From Nocardioides daphniae (GTDB lineage Bacteria > Actinomycetota > Actinomycetes > Propionibacteriales > Nocardioidaceae), in NCBI RefSeq assembly GCF_004777465.1, contig NZ_CP038462.1, positions 2,914,001-2,978,000 on the forward strand: 64,000 bases of DNA, written 5' to 3'. This document shows positions 27,147 through 36,654 of the stretch, one piece after another; the first letter of the stretch is position 1; every line of letters starts with the position of its first letter. A model generated the notes under the pieces. The model was not told where the DNA came from and searched no databases. It was given only the letters and a program-made list of their open reading frames with translations. Made by a program: the position numbers and the translations under genes.

Positions 27147-27617
27147 TCAACCGGTCGGGATCGCGGCGGCGTTGCGCTCGGCACGCATGACGTCGATCTC
27201 TGCCTCGAAGTCGGCCGCGCTCTCGAAGGCGCGGTAGACGGAGGCGAACCGGAGGTAGGCGACCTCGTCGAGGTCGCGAAGGGGGGCCAGGATCGCCAGG
27301 CCCACCTCGTGGGCCTGGATCTCGGCGGAACCGGTGGCGCGCAGGGCGATCTCCACCTCCTGACCCAGGCAGGCCAGCTGGTCCTCGGTCACGGGGCGGC
27401 CCTTGCACGCCTTGCGCACACCCTGGACCGCCTTGTCACGGTTGAAGGGCTCGCTGGCGCCGGAGCGCTTGAGCACCGTCAGCTGCATGAGCTCGACCGT
27501 GCTGAACCGCTTGCCGCACTCCGTGCAGGCACGACGACGACGGATCTGACCGCCGTCCTCGGACACGCGCGAGTCGAGGACCCGGGTGTCGGTGTGCCGG
27601 CAGTGCGGGCAGTGCAT
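27147..27617 (-). CDS. nrdR: Transcriptional repressor NrdR
   Basis: This 156-residue protein begins with a four-Cys zinc ribbon, [17 protein letters not shown], then [15 protein letters not shown], followed by an ATP-cone domain ([29 protein letters not shown]). NrdR represses ribonucleotide reductase genes according to the ATP/dATP state. It is transcribed with nrdJ, the usual actinobacterial order. ATG 27617 is the conserved start, with GGGAGAAGGAACGCC upstream. Two NrdR-box-like sites 31 bp apart lie 80-130 bases upstream, consistent with autoregulation of the nrdR-nrdJ operon. Confidence 0.95.
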   Translation of the reverse strand: MHCPHCRHTDTRVLDSRVSEDGGQIRRRRACTECGKRFSTVELMQLTVLKRSGASEPFNRDKAVQGVRKACKGRPVTEDQLACLGQEVEIALRATGSAEIQAHEVGLAILAPLRDLDEVAYLRFASVYRAFESAADFEAEIDVMRAERNAAAIPTG

Positions 27618-27632
27618 GGCGTTCCTTCTCCC

Positions 27633-27744
27633 TGTGGATGAAGCCGGTCCAACTGTGGATGATCGTGCTGCGGGCTGTGCATCCAATGTCCACTTCTGTG
27701 GACTAGATGTGGAAAACCACAACCGTGTAACTACTAGATGTTGT
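27633..27744. promoter_or_regulatory. nrdR-nrdJ control region with NrdR boxes and DnaA-box-like repeats
   Basis: The 345 bases between nrdR and the divergent gene (27618-27962) hold two CTAGATG cores, at 27703 and 27734, exactly 31 bp apart. That is the spacing known for paired NrdR boxes (about 27698-27713 and 27729-27744). The same stretch has four DnaA-box-like words: TGTGGATGA at 27633 and 27654, TGTGGACTA at 27697 and TGTGGAAAA at 27708. The first two are identical and 21 bp apart. The remainder (27746-27962) shows nothing recognisable. Confidence 0.6.
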
Positions 27745-27962
27745 GGTAACCGTACGCGCCCTCCCCAATACTTGGCAAGCGGATCGCGCGAACTCCAGCC
27801 ACATCGCGGGACGACAGAAAGATCGACCGCCATCTGCGCAGGTCACAGGCCCGACGACGACCGAAAAGGCGTCGCCACCGAAGGAGTTCCGGCCGCGTGA
27901 CGCGACCCTCTCCGGGCGCCGAAGAAGGCACGCCGCGGCCACTCTCCTGACAGAATGGCGCC

Positions 27963-28298
27963 GTGGCCCAGGGGAAGCGTGCAGGTTCGAGACGAGCAGC
28001 TCCCCCGCCGCGGACCCTGAACACCGCAGCACTCGCGTACGCCGGTGGGATCACGCTCTGCGTCATCGCTTGGGGCTACCTCGTCTACGCGGCCATCGAC
28101 TTCGGGTCGAGCGCCCGGGCCGGCAACGCCGGCGCCTGGCTCCTGCTCATCCTCGCGGGCGCGGGGGCCGCAACCTGCCTCTTCGTCGGCCTGATGCTCT
28201 TTGCGCGCCTCGGGTCGGCGCTCGGCGCGACCCGCCCTCCCCAGGGCGATGGATCAGAGCCTCCGCGGCCTACCGGCGGACGTCGCGCCGCCCGCTGA
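27963..28298 (+). CDS. Small two-helix membrane protein, unknown
   Basis: The 111-residue product starts with GTG 27963. It has a basic Pro-rich N-terminus, two predicted membrane helices (about 22-45 and 57-82) and a Pro/Gly-rich tail. Similar small proteins are common next to nrdR/LysM loci in Nocardioidaceae, but no function is known to me. It ends 10 bases before the convergent LysM gene. Confidence 0.6.
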   Translation: MAQGKRAGSRRAAPPPRTLNTAALAYAGGITLCVIAWGYLVYAAIDFGSSARAGNAGAWLLLILAGAGAATCLFVGLMLFARLGSALGATRPPQGDGSEPPRPTGGRRAAR

Positions 28299-28307
28299 CC
28301 TCGTACG

Positions 28308-28649
28308 TCAGTCGGCGACCGGGACGTGGATCTCCTGGCCCAGGGTGACGACGGAGGAGTCGAGGTTGTTCAGCTCGCGGATCTCCGAGACCATCGCGCG
28401 GACCTCGCCCTCCTCGGCGACCCCGGCAGCGATGCCCCACAGGGTGTCGCCCTCGTTGACCACGACGACCTCGGTCGCCTGCGGAGCGCCGGCCTCCTCG
28501 CTGGCGGACGAGACGCCGCCAGAGCCACGCCCACGACGAGGGCCAGGAGGAGCGCAGCGAGCACGACGACGACGCGACCACGACGAGTCAGACGGACCTG
28601 GCCGCGGGGAGCGGCGGCGGTGACGGTCGAGGCGGTGGCGATGGGTCAT
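28308..28649 (-). CDS. LysM-domain SOS protein, likely cell-division suppressor (ChiZ/DivS-like), frameshifted
   Basis: The C-terminal part is a LysM domain (VVVVNEGDTLWGIAAGVA to NNLDSSVVTLGQEIHVPVAD). Between the ATG at 28649 and the LysM domain, a membrane helix (VVVVLAALLLALVVGVALA) lies in another frame. The full protein needs two compensating corrections: one base too many at ACCC near 28645 and one too few at GGCGGCG near 28515. The corrected protein is short N-tail, one helix and one LysM, about 113 residues. That plan, and the position beside lexA, match the SOS-induced division inhibitors Rv2719c/ChiZ, DivS and YneA. Three SOS boxes lie upstream (28758-28841). The product should sit in the membrane with LysM bound to peptidoglycan. 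Confidence 0.75.
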   Translation of the reverse strand: MTHRHRLDRHRRRSPRPGPSDSSWSRRRRARCAPPGPRRGRGSGGVSSASEEAGAPQATEVVVVNEGDTLWGIAAGVAEEGEVRAMVSEIRELNNLDSSVVTLGQEIHVPVAD

Positions 28650-28757
28650 GGAGACCTCCTGGGGAAGTGGTGGTCGTGCAGGTGCGTTGCTGTCGAACTG
28701 ATGTCTATGCGGACCCGCCGACAGTTTTGGATCGAGCACCTTGACCTGCCGACGAAT

Positions 28758-28841
28758 TCGATCAGACGTTCGATCGAACACATGTGCGACGTTAGAGCAG
28801 ATGTTCGAACGAATCAAGCATCTGGTCGAACAAAAGTTCGA
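28758..28841. promoter_or_regulatory. Three SOS (LexA) boxes upstream of the LysM gene
   Basis: TCGATC-AGAC-GTTCGA (28758-28773) directly abuts TCGAAC-ACAT-GTGCGA (28774-28789). A perfect TCGAAC-AAAA-GTTCGA follows at 28826-28841, and an extra GTTCGAAC half-palindrome lies at 28803. The 307-base gap 28650-28956 serves the LysM gene (minus) and the GNAT gene (plus). The boxes most likely repress the LysM gene, as for ChiZ/DivS. Confidence 0.8.
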
Positions 28842-28956
28842 ACGCTCTCCACGTGCCCCTCAGCTACCCGATTCTCGGCATCTGTGGCGAAAGCCTGTGC
28901 GGACGTCACCCGTATGGGGCATGCAGCCGTCGCGGCGCAGCCCTAGCGTCTGCCGC

Positions 28957-29748
28957 ATGCGAGACCTCCTGACCACGGCCTCCGACACGATCGAGGCCGA
29001 CTTCGCGGCGCTCCAGGCCGCCATCGCGCGCTCCCCGTCGCTGTCGACCGCGGACGAGCCGGACGCGACCGTCTACTGGTCCACGGCGCCGCTCGCCCTG
29101 CTCAACGTGGTCGTCAACGCCCACATCGCCCCGGAGGCCGTCGCCACCCGGGCACCCGCCCTGATCGAACCGTTCCTCCGCCGCGGCCTGCCGTTCCAGT
29201 GGATCACCACCCCCTCGACGACGACGCCGGCCCTCGAGGCCACGCTGGCCCAGCTGGGGCTGCTCGCCCGGGAGTACCCCGCGATGCACACCGCCCTGGG
29301 CGCGCCCGTCGACCCGGGCACGCCGGACGACGTCTTCATCGACGTCGCTTGGCCCGACGGCGTCGAGCCGGCCAGTCGCGCCATCCTCGAGGCGCTCGGC
29401 CACCCGGCCGCCCAGCAGGAGGTCACGCTGGGCGTGCTCGACACCCTCGACCCGGCCGACAACCAGTTCTTCATCGCCCGCAGCCTCCGCACCGGCGAGG
29501 TCCTGGGAGCCAGCACCATGCACGTACGCGGCACCAGCGTGATGCTGGCGAACGTCAGCACCACGCCGGCCGCGCGCGGGCGGGGCATCGGCCGCGCCCT
29601 GGGCGCCACCATGATGAACCGCGCCGCCTCCATCGGGGCCCAGTCGGCGACCCTCATCACCAACTCCCGGGCCTACCCGACCTACGTCGAGCTGGGCTTC
29701 CGCACGCAGTTCACCTGCGTGGCGTGGGTCTGGGACCCGCGCCGCTGA
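28957..29748 (+). CDS. GNAT-family N-acetyltransferase
   Basis: The 263-residue protein has a C-terminal GNAT domain: a strand with GEVLGASTMHVRGTSVMLANVSTTPAARGRGIGRAL (acetyl-CoA loop R-G-x-G-I-G) and LITNSRAYPTYVELGFRTQ. The N-terminal 130 residues are a separate alpha/beta region, probably a degenerate second GNAT fold. ATG 28957 follows GTCTGCCGC without a strong ribosome site. The acetyl acceptor is unknown. It lies between the SOS boxes and lexA; whether it is damage-induced is unclear. Confidence 0.75.
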   Translation: MRDLLTTASDTIEADFAALQAAIARSPSLSTADEPDATVYWSTAPLALLNVVVNAHIAPEAVATRAPALIEPFLRRGLPFQWITTPSTTTPALEATLAQLGLLAREYPAMHTALGAPVDPGTPDDVFIDVAWPDGVEPASRAILEALGHPAAQQEVTLGVLDTLDPADNQFFIARSLRTGEVLGASTMHVRGTSVMLANVSTTPAARGRGIGRALGATMMNRAASIGAQSATLITNSRAYPTYVELGFRTQFTCVAWVWDPRR

Positions 29749-29767
29749 ACCGCACGTGACACGCCGT

Positions 29768-29783
29768 TCGAACACATGTTTGA
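29768..29783. promoter_or_regulatory. SOS (LexA) box of lexA
   Basis: TCGAAC-ACAT-GTTTGA matches the actinobacterial consensus at 11 of 12 positions and lies 63 bases before the lexA start, consistent with autoregulation. Confidence 0.85.
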
Positions 29784-29846
29784 ACTGGGGTCGGGATCGG
29801 ACTAGCGTGAACCCCACGTCAGTCCGCACCACCCAGGAGGATCCAC

Positions 29847-30575
29847 ATGCCCAAGTCCAGCGGCGACACCGGCAAGGTCGTCTCCCTGCCCGACGGACCT
29901 CCTGACGCGACCGGGCTCACCGCGCGCCAGCAGCTGGTGCTGACCACGATCCAGGAGGCGCTGGAGACCCGGGGCTACCCGCCGAGCATGCGTGAGATCG
30001 GCACTGCGGTCGGTCTCACCAGCTCAAGCAGCGTCGCCCACCAGCTCAAGACGCTCGAGGAGAAGGGCTTCCTCAAGCGTGACCCCAACCGGCCGCGCGC
30101 GCTGCAGGTCTTCCTGCCCGAGTCGATGGCGGCCTCCCGAGCCGTCTCCAGCGCGGACGACTCCGACTTCGACCCCACGGACGTGGGCAACGCGGCGCCC
30201 GCAGCGGCGTACGTGCCGGTCGTGGGTCGTATCGCGGCCGGTGGCCCGATCCTGGCCGAGCAGCGGGTCGAGGACGTCTTCCCGCTCCCCAAGCAGCTCG
30301 TCGGCGACGGCACGCTCTTCCTGCTCGAGGTCTCCGGCGACTCGATGGTCGACGCGGCCATCTGCAACGGCGACTACGTCGTGATCCGCCAGCAGCCCGA
30401 CGCCGTCAACGGCGACATCGTCGCCGCGATGATCGACGGAGAAGCCACGGTGAAGACCTTCCAGCGCAAGGGCGGCCAGGTCTGGCTGCTGCCGCACAAC
30501 GACGCGTACGAGCCCATCGACGGCACCCACGCCACCATCCTGGGCAAGGTCACCGCGGTCCTGCGCAGCCTCTGA
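29847..30575 (+). CDS. lexA: SOS repressor LexA
   Basis: The 242-residue protein has an N-terminal winged helix ([28 protein letters not shown], then [18 protein letters not shown]). The S24 peptidase domain contains the self-cleavage bond Ala131-Gly132 in RIAAGGP, the catalytic Ser166 in SGDSM and Lys203 in ATVKTF. All residues needed for RecA-stimulated autocleavage are present. AGGAGG lies 8 bases upstream of ATG 29847. An SOS box sits in its promoter. It should control the LysM gene, the DUF222/HNH gene at 10066 and itself within this window. Confidence 0.97.
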   Translation: MPKSSGDTGKVVSLPDGPPDATGLTARQQLVLTTIQEALETRGYPPSMREIGTAVGLTSSSSVAHQLKTLEEKGFLKRDPNRPRALQVFLPESMAASRAVSSADDSDFDPTDVGNAAPAAAYVPVVGRIAAGGPILAEQRVEDVFPLPKQLVGDGTLFLLEVSGDSMVDAAICNGDYVVIRQQPDAVNGDIVAAMIDGEATVKTFQRKGGQVWLLPHNDAYEPIDGTHATILGKVTAVLRSL

Positions 30576-30597
30576 TCCCGGGCTCCCGTACGCCGCG

Positions 30598-32574
30598 TCA
30601 GCCCGCGGCCGCGATGCGGCCGAGGGCCTGGCGCACCACGGACGGGTCTGTCGTCGACCACATCGGCGGCAGGCTCGCCTTGAGGAACCCGCCGTAGCGC
30701 TTGGTCGCCAGCCGCGGGTCGAGGATCGCCACCACGCCCTTGTCCTCGGTGGTGCGGATCAGGCGACCGACCCCCTGGGCCAGCAGCAGGGCCGCGTGGG
30801 TCGCCGAGACCTGCATGAAGCCGTTGCCGCCGGCCTTGTCGGCGGCCCGCGAACGGGCAGACATCAGCGGGTCGTCGGGCCGCGGGAACGGGATCCGGTC
30901 GATCAGCACCAGCTGGCAGGTGTCGCCGGGCACGTCCAGGCCCTGCCAGAGCGTGAGCGTGCCGAAGAGGTTGGTGTGCGGGTCCTCGACGAACTGCTTC
31001 GCCAGCTCCGGCAGCTGGGCGTCGCCCTGCGCCAGGGTGGTGAGGTGCGGGAGCCGCTCACGGACGGCCTCCGCCGCCGCGTCCGCCGCCCGTCGGGACG
31101 AGAAGAGCCCCAGCGTGCGCCCCTGGGCGGCGTCGATCAGCTCGACGATCTCGTCGATCTGCGCCTTGCCGAGGCCGTCGCGACCGGGGTCCGGCAGGTG
31201 CCGGGCGACGTACAGGATGCCCTGGCGCGAGTAGTCGAAGGGTGAGCCCACGTCGAGCGCCCGCCACGGCAGCGCGTCGTCGGCGCTCACCTCGCCGGCG
31301 CCCGTGTCGACGCGCTCCGACGGCTTGAGCCCGAGGCTGCCGGCGACCGCGTTGAAGTCGCCGCCGAGCATCAGGGTGGCGGAGGCGAAGACGACCGTCT
31401 TCTCGGTGAGCAGGCGCTCACGCATCTGGGCCCACACCTGCAGCGGCGCCACGGCCAGCCGGGCCGGGATCCGCTCGCGGGCCTCGTTGAGCCAGAGCAC
31501 GTCCGACTCCTTGAAGGCCGCCATCCGCTCCGCGGTGGCGAAGACCTCCTGCGCCAACCCCTTGGCCTGCGTACGCCCGGCGTCGGCGTCGCCCTCGTCC
31601 TTGCCGAAGGCGGAGACCAGGGACCGTGCGGCGTCGCGGACGAGGACCAGCGCGTCGGAGAGCTGCTCGCCGGCGGTCTCGATCCGGCCCGGCGAGGTGG
31701 CGGCGAGCGCATCGGCCAGGGCGTCCGCGGCGTCGGCCAGGTCGTCGGCGGCGGTGGAGGCCGCGCCCTTGTCGGCGATGTGCTTCTGGGAGCGCTTCGC
31801 GGCCCGCTGCACGTCACCCACGGTGAGCTCGTCGGTGGCTGCCTGGGTGACGCGGCTGACCAGCTCGTGCGCCTCGTCGATCACCACGACGTCGTAGTCG
31901 GGGATCATCGGCACGCCCTCGATCGCGTCGATGGCGAGGAGCGAGTGGTTGGTGACGATCAGGTGGGAGCTGGCCGCCTTCTCCTTGGCCCGCTCGGCGA
32001 AGCACTCCTGGGCGAAGGCGCAGCGCGCGGCGCCCAGGCACTCGCGGTGGTTGACGCTGACCTGGCGCCAGACCCTCTCGGTGTGCCGAGGGGCGTTGTC
32101 ACGCTCCCCCGTGCCGCCGGTCTCGGCCTCCATCTCGGCCCAGCCACGCAACGCCAGGACCTCGGCACCCATCGAGCCCTCGGGGACGTCGACGAGCACA
32201 CCCTGGTCGTCCGGGACGCCCTCGCGGATGCGGTGCAGGCAGGCGTAGTTGGAGCGGCCCTTCAGCACGGCGTACGAGGTGTCGAGCCGGTCGCCGACCG
32301 CCTCCACGAGCCGCGGGATGTCGCGCTCGACGAGCTGGTGCTGGAGCGCCAGCGTCGCGGTGGCGACGACCACGCGGTCGTGGTTGAGCAGGCTCGGGAC
32401 GAGGTAGCCGAGCGACTTTCCGGTGCCGGTGCCGGCCTGGACGATGAGGTGCTGCTGCTCCGTCATCGCCCGGGCGACGGCCTCGGCCATCTCGACCTGG
32501 CCGGAGCGCTCCTTGCCCCCCAACGCCTCGACGGCGGCGGAGAGGACCTCACGGACGGGCGACTTGTCTGGCAC
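30598..32574 (-). CDS. DinG/XPD-type ATP-dependent helicase
   Basis: About 658 residues. Motifs: Walker A QAGTGTGKSLGYLVP, an iron-sulfur-type cysteine set (YACLHRIREG, ECLGAARCAFAQECFAE), DEAH in VVVIDEAHELVSR, and C-terminal motifs TLTLWQGLDVPGD and AQGVGRLIRT. It lacks the exonuclease domain of some DinG proteins. XPD/DinG helicases unwind 5'-3' and resolve R-loops or G4 structures. The GTG at 32574 was chosen; a TTG 10 codons upstream is less likely. It is convergent with lexA and 51 bases downstream of the secDF stop, which lies on the same strand. Confidence 0.9.
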   Translation of the reverse strand: MPDKSPVREVLSAAVEALGGKERSGQVEMAEAVARAMTEQQHLIVQAGTGTGKSLGYLVPSLLNHDRVVVATATLALQHQLVERDIPRLVEAVGDRLDTSYAVLKGRSNYACLHRIREGVPDDQGVLVDVPEGSMGAEVLALRGWAEMEAETGGTGERDNAPRHTERVWRQVSVNHRECLGAARCAFAQECFAERAKEKAASSHLIVTNHSLLAIDAIEGVPMIPDYDVVVIDEAHELVSRVTQAATDELTVGDVQRAAKRSQKHIADKGAASTAADDLADAADALADALAATSPGRIETAGEQLSDALVLVRDAARSLVSAFGKDEGDADAGRTQAKGLAQEVFATAERMAAFKESDVLWLNEARERIPARLAVAPLQVWAQMRERLLTEKTVVFASATLMLGGDFNAVAGSLGLKPSERVDTGAGEVSADDALPWRALDVGSPFDYSRQGILYVARHLPDPGRDGLGKAQIDEIVELIDAAQGRTLGLFSSRRAADAAAEAVRERLPHLTTLAQGDAQLPELAKQFVEDPHTNLFGTLTLWQGLDVPGDTCQLVLIDRIPFPRPDDPLMSARSRAADKAGGNGFMQVSATHAALLLAQGVGRLIRTTEDKGVVAILDPRLATKRYGGFLKASLPPMWSTTDPSVVRQALGRIAAAG

Positions 32575-32625
32575 CGGCTGAACTCTAGCCAGCCCCGCCG
32601 ACAACTACGGCACCGCCGCGGTCGG

Positions 32626-34912
32626 TCAGACCACGGCGCCGGACTGGTCGCGCTCGATCTTGGCCTTCTCCGCCTTCTCCTTGGCCATCGGCCACTTCTG
32701 CTGCAGGTAGGTGACCAGCGGGGTGGCCACGAAGACCGAGCTGTAGGTACCGACCAGGAGACCGACCAGCAGGGCGATCGAGAAGTCGCGCAGCGAGTCG
32801 CCACCGATGATCGCGAGGGCGGCGAGGATGAACATGGTGCCCAGACCGGTGTTGACCGTGCGCGGCAGCGTCTCCACGGCAGCCTTGTTGGCCTGCGCAG
32901 TGAACGAGTCGGTCGGCTTCGAGCCCTGCCAGCGCTCACGGACGCGGTCGAAGACGACGACGGTGTCGTTGACCGACAGACCGATGATCGTCATGGCCGC
33001 GGCCAGGAAGATGCCGCCGTCGATCGGCTTGCCGAGCCAGGCGAAGAGCCCGACCACGATCGCGACGTCGTGCACCATCGCGAGCACGGCCGAGACACCG
33101 AAGGTCCACTTGAAGCGGACCGCCAGGTAGAGCAGCTGGGCCAGGAACGCGACGCCGAAGGCGATCAGCGCGCGGTCGCGCAGCTCCTTGCCGAAGGAGG
33201 CGCTGCTTCTCGTCACGCTCCAGGTCGGCCGTGCCGCCGACCGTGGCGATGGCGTCCTGGACCTGCTGCGCCTCCTCGCCGTCGATGGTGCCGGTGCGGA
33301 CCAGGATCTTGTCGCCGTCGGTCTCCTGGACCGACGCGACGTCGATGCCTGCGTCGTCGAGCGCCTCACGCGCGTCGTCGGCCGTGACGGTCTTCTGCGT
33401 CGAGTACTCGAGCACCCGGCCGCCGGCGAACTCGACACCGAGGTTGAGGCCGTTGACGAAGATGCCCGACAGGGCGATGACGGTGACCACGCCGGAGAGG
33501 GCCAGCCAGTTGCGCCGCCCCTTCATCAGGTCGGGGTTCTTGCGCTCCAGCCACTTGCGCACGCGCCCGATGTCACCGATGCCGGTGACCGCCGGGTGCT
33601 TGGCGATGCGCTTGTTGGAGACGCCGATCTCGGTCAGGACGCGCGCGATGATCAGCGCGGAGATCATCGAGGCGACGACACCGATGGTCAGGGTGACACC
33701 GAAGCCCTTGATCGGCCCGGAGCCGAGGAAGAAGAGCAGGCCGGCCGCCAGCAGCGTGGTCACGTTGGAGTCGATGATCGCGCTCCACGCCTTGTTGAAG
33801 CCCACCATCAGCGCGCGGCGCAGGCCGGCGGAGGGGTACGCGGCGTACTCCTCGCGGGCGCGCTCGAAGACGAGGACGTTGGCGTCGATCGCCATGCCGA
33901 TGGCGAGCACGAAACCAGCCAGGCCGGGCAGCGTCAGCGTCGAGCCCAGCGCGATGAGCATGGCGTAGGCGAGCAGGGCGTACGAGGCCAGCGCCAAGGT
34001 GGCCATCAGGCCGACGAAGCGGTAGACGGCCACGATGAAGAGGCCGGTCAGGGCGATGCCGATGACGCCGGCGAGGATCGAGTCGTCGATCGCCTTCTCT
34101 CCCAGGGTGGGGCCGGCGAAGCGGACGTCGATCGGCTTGACCTCGAGCGGCAGCGAGCCACCCTCAATCAGGGCCGCGAGCTCGTTGACCTCGTCGACGG
34201 TGAAGCCGCCGGTGATCTGGGTGCCGCCCTGGATGGAGCCGCCGCAGGAGCCCTGCACCTCGGGGGCCGAGATGACCTTGTCGTCGAGGACGATCGCGAT
34301 GCGGCGCTTGTCGCCCTGCTCGCACATGGCGGCGGCGGAGAGGTCGCTGAACTTCTTCGAGCCGGCCCGGCTGAAGTCGACGTTGACGACCCACTCGGTC
34401 GAGTTCTGGCCCTGGCCTGCGTCGGCGCCCTTGATGTCCTCACCCTCGAGCGCGGTGGGGCCGATCTCGATGAACCCCTCCTCCGGGCGGTCGCTGGGGA
34501 GGATCTCGTTGCCCTTCTCTGAGGGCTTCTGCTTCTCGTCGGTGATCCCGCCGGCCACGACCGGGTGCACGGTCAGCTGGGCGGTCTGGCCGAGCTGGTC
34601 GGCCGCCTCGTCGGCGTCCTTGACGCCGGGCAGCTCGACGATGATCCGGTTCTCGCCCGAGCGCACGATGTTGGGCTCGGAGAGGCCGAGGGCGTTGACG
34701 CGCTGCTCGAGGACGGCCTTGGTGCGGTCGGTGTTCTCCGCGTTGGCCTTCGTGCCGTTGGGCGAGTCGTAGGTCTGGAGGGTGACCGAGACGCCGCCCT
34801 TCAGGTCGAGGCCCAGGGTGGGTTCCTTGTTGAGCGCCAGCGCGGCACAACCGGCCAGGAGACCGAGCACCAGCACGAAGCGGATCCAAGCAGCACGAGA
34901 CATGCGCGTCAT
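32626..34912 (-). CDS. secDF: Fused protein translocase subunit SecDF, frameshifted
   Basis: The frame runs from SecD (LALNKEPTLGLDLKGGVSVTLQTYDSP, periplasmic P1 domain, AIGMAIDANVLVFERAREE) through a short basic linker straight into SecF (GVEFAGGRVLEYSTQK to LSVNDTVVVFDRVRE), with no stop or start between them. It is therefore a single SecDF polypeptide of about 760 residues with twelve helices. SecDF uses the proton gradient to pull secreted proteins outward. A frameshift near 33205 (between DLERDEKQ and SFGKELRDR) needs one base removed or two added. ATG 34912 has GAGGAAAG upstream. The C-terminus is cytoplasmic and charged. Confidence 0.88.
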
Positions 34913-35041
34913 CTTTCCTCAGCGTTCTGCGCCGCCCCCATCCGGGGCGGTACGGGAACTCCAACGAGCCCCCGACGGATCAGGTTCCCACGGAACAGCG
35001 TCGCATCCCGCGCGAACCCGCCCATCGGATCGCCGCGCGGC

Positions 35042-36590
35042 TCAGACGGCGTACGCCCGGAGCTCGCCTGCGAGGTCCTCGTTGACCCGTCCCGACACGC
35101 GCGTCCCGTCACCGGTGTGCTCGAGCGTGACGATCTCGCCCTGCTGGTGCAGCTTGTTGAGCAGGTCGCCGCGGTCGTAGGGCAGCAGCACCTCGAACTC
35201 GATGTCGGGGCGCGGCAGCTCGGCCTCGACCAGCTCCAGCACCTCGGGGATGCCCTCACCGGTCCTGGCGGAGACCACGACGCTGTGCGGCTCGCGTTGG
35301 CGCAGCCGCGCCAGGGTCAGCGGGTCGGCGGCGTCGGCCTTGTTGATCACGACGATCTCGGGGATCCGGTCGGCCTCGATCTCGGCGAAGACCTCGCGCA
35401 CCGCGGCCAGCTGGCCCTCCGGGTCGGGGTGCGAGCCGTCGACCACGTGCAGGATCAGGTCGGCCTCGCCGACCTCCTCCAGCGTCGAGCGGAACGCCTC
35501 CACCAGCTGGTGGGGCAGGTGCCGGACGAAGCCGACGGTGTCGCTCATCGTGTAGACGCGGCCGTCGCTGGTCGTCGTGCGCCGCGTCGTCGGGTCAGGG
35601 TCGCGAAGAGCGCGTCCTCCACCAGCACGCCGCGTCGGTCAGCCGGTTGATCAGCGACGACTTGCCGCGCGTGGTGTAGCCGGCGATCGCGACGCTCGGG
35701 ACCTTGTTGCCGCGGCGCTTGGAGCGCTTGGTCTCGCGGACCTTCGACATCCCCTTGAGCTCGCGGCGGAGCTTGGCGATGCGGTCGTTGATGCGACGGC
35801 GGTCGGTCTCGATCTTGGTCTCACCGGGGCCACGGCCACCGATGCCCTCACCGCCGGCGACCCGTCCACCGGCCTGGCGCGAAAGGTTGCCACCCCATCC
35901 ACGCAGGCGCTGCTTCATGTAGCTCAGCTGGGCCAGCTCGACCTGCGCTGGCCCTCCTTGGACTTCGCGTGCTGGGCGAAGATGTCGAGGATCAGGGCGG
36001 TCCGGTCGACGACCTTGACCTTGAGCGGTCCTCGAGGTTCCTCAGCTGGCTGGGGGCGAGCTCACCGTCGCAGAGATCACGGTGTCGGCGCCGGTCGCCT
36101 TCACGATCTCGGCGAGGCCCTCGACCTTGCCGCGACCGATGTACGTCGCGGGGTCGGGCCGCTGGCGGCGCTGGTAGACGGCCTCCAGCACCTCGGAGCC
36201 GGCGGTCTCGGCGAGCGCGGCCAGCTCGGCCATCGAGTTCTCCGCGTCGGCGACGGTGCCCTCGGTCCAGACGCCCACCAGGACGACCTTCTCCAGGCGC
36301 AGCTGGCGGTACTCGACCTCGGTGATGTCCTCGAGCTCGGTGCGCAGCCCGGCGGCGCGCTTGAGCGCGTAGCGCTCGGCGAGGTCCATCTCGCCGGTGG
36401 TGGCCTCGTCGAGCTCGGGGTCGGGCTCGTCGGCATAGCCCGCGCCGGGCACGTCGGCATAACCGGAGACGAAGTCGTCCGTCTCCTCCTCGGCGTCGTC
36501 GTCGAGGGCGTCCGCCAGGTCGGCGTCGTCGTCCCAGGTGCGGGTGGCGGCGAGCTCGTCGGCGAGGGTGAAGTGCTTGTGGTTCGTCAT
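35042..36590 (-). CDS. hflX: Ribosome-associated GTPase HflX, multiply frameshifted
   Basis: The fragments join into a full HflX: an acidic N-terminus, [20 protein letters not shown], the glycine-rich [28 protein letters not shown], the G1 loop [33 protein letters not shown] (G3) and NKADAADP (G4). HflX splits stalled 70S ribosomes after stress. At least five indels break it, near 35585, 35638, 35950, 36028 and 36073: mostly single-base losses plus one apparent CT insertion. As in nrdJ, conserved sequence continues across every break. The G1 loop reads A-G-Y-T-T-R-G-K-S, with Thr-Arg where most homologues have Asn-Ala; this is worth confirming in corrected sequence. Confidence 0.88.
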
Positions 36591-36654
36591 ATGCCGTCCA
36601 GCCTAGGTCGCCGCACCAGACAGCGCGACTGGATATCCGGCGCCGGCGTGACGG

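Noticed and set aside
28650..28817. N-terminal extension of the LysM protein up to 28817
   Set aside because: It would read through the SOS boxes and has no protein-like composition; ATG 28649 with GGAGGTCTCC upstream is better.
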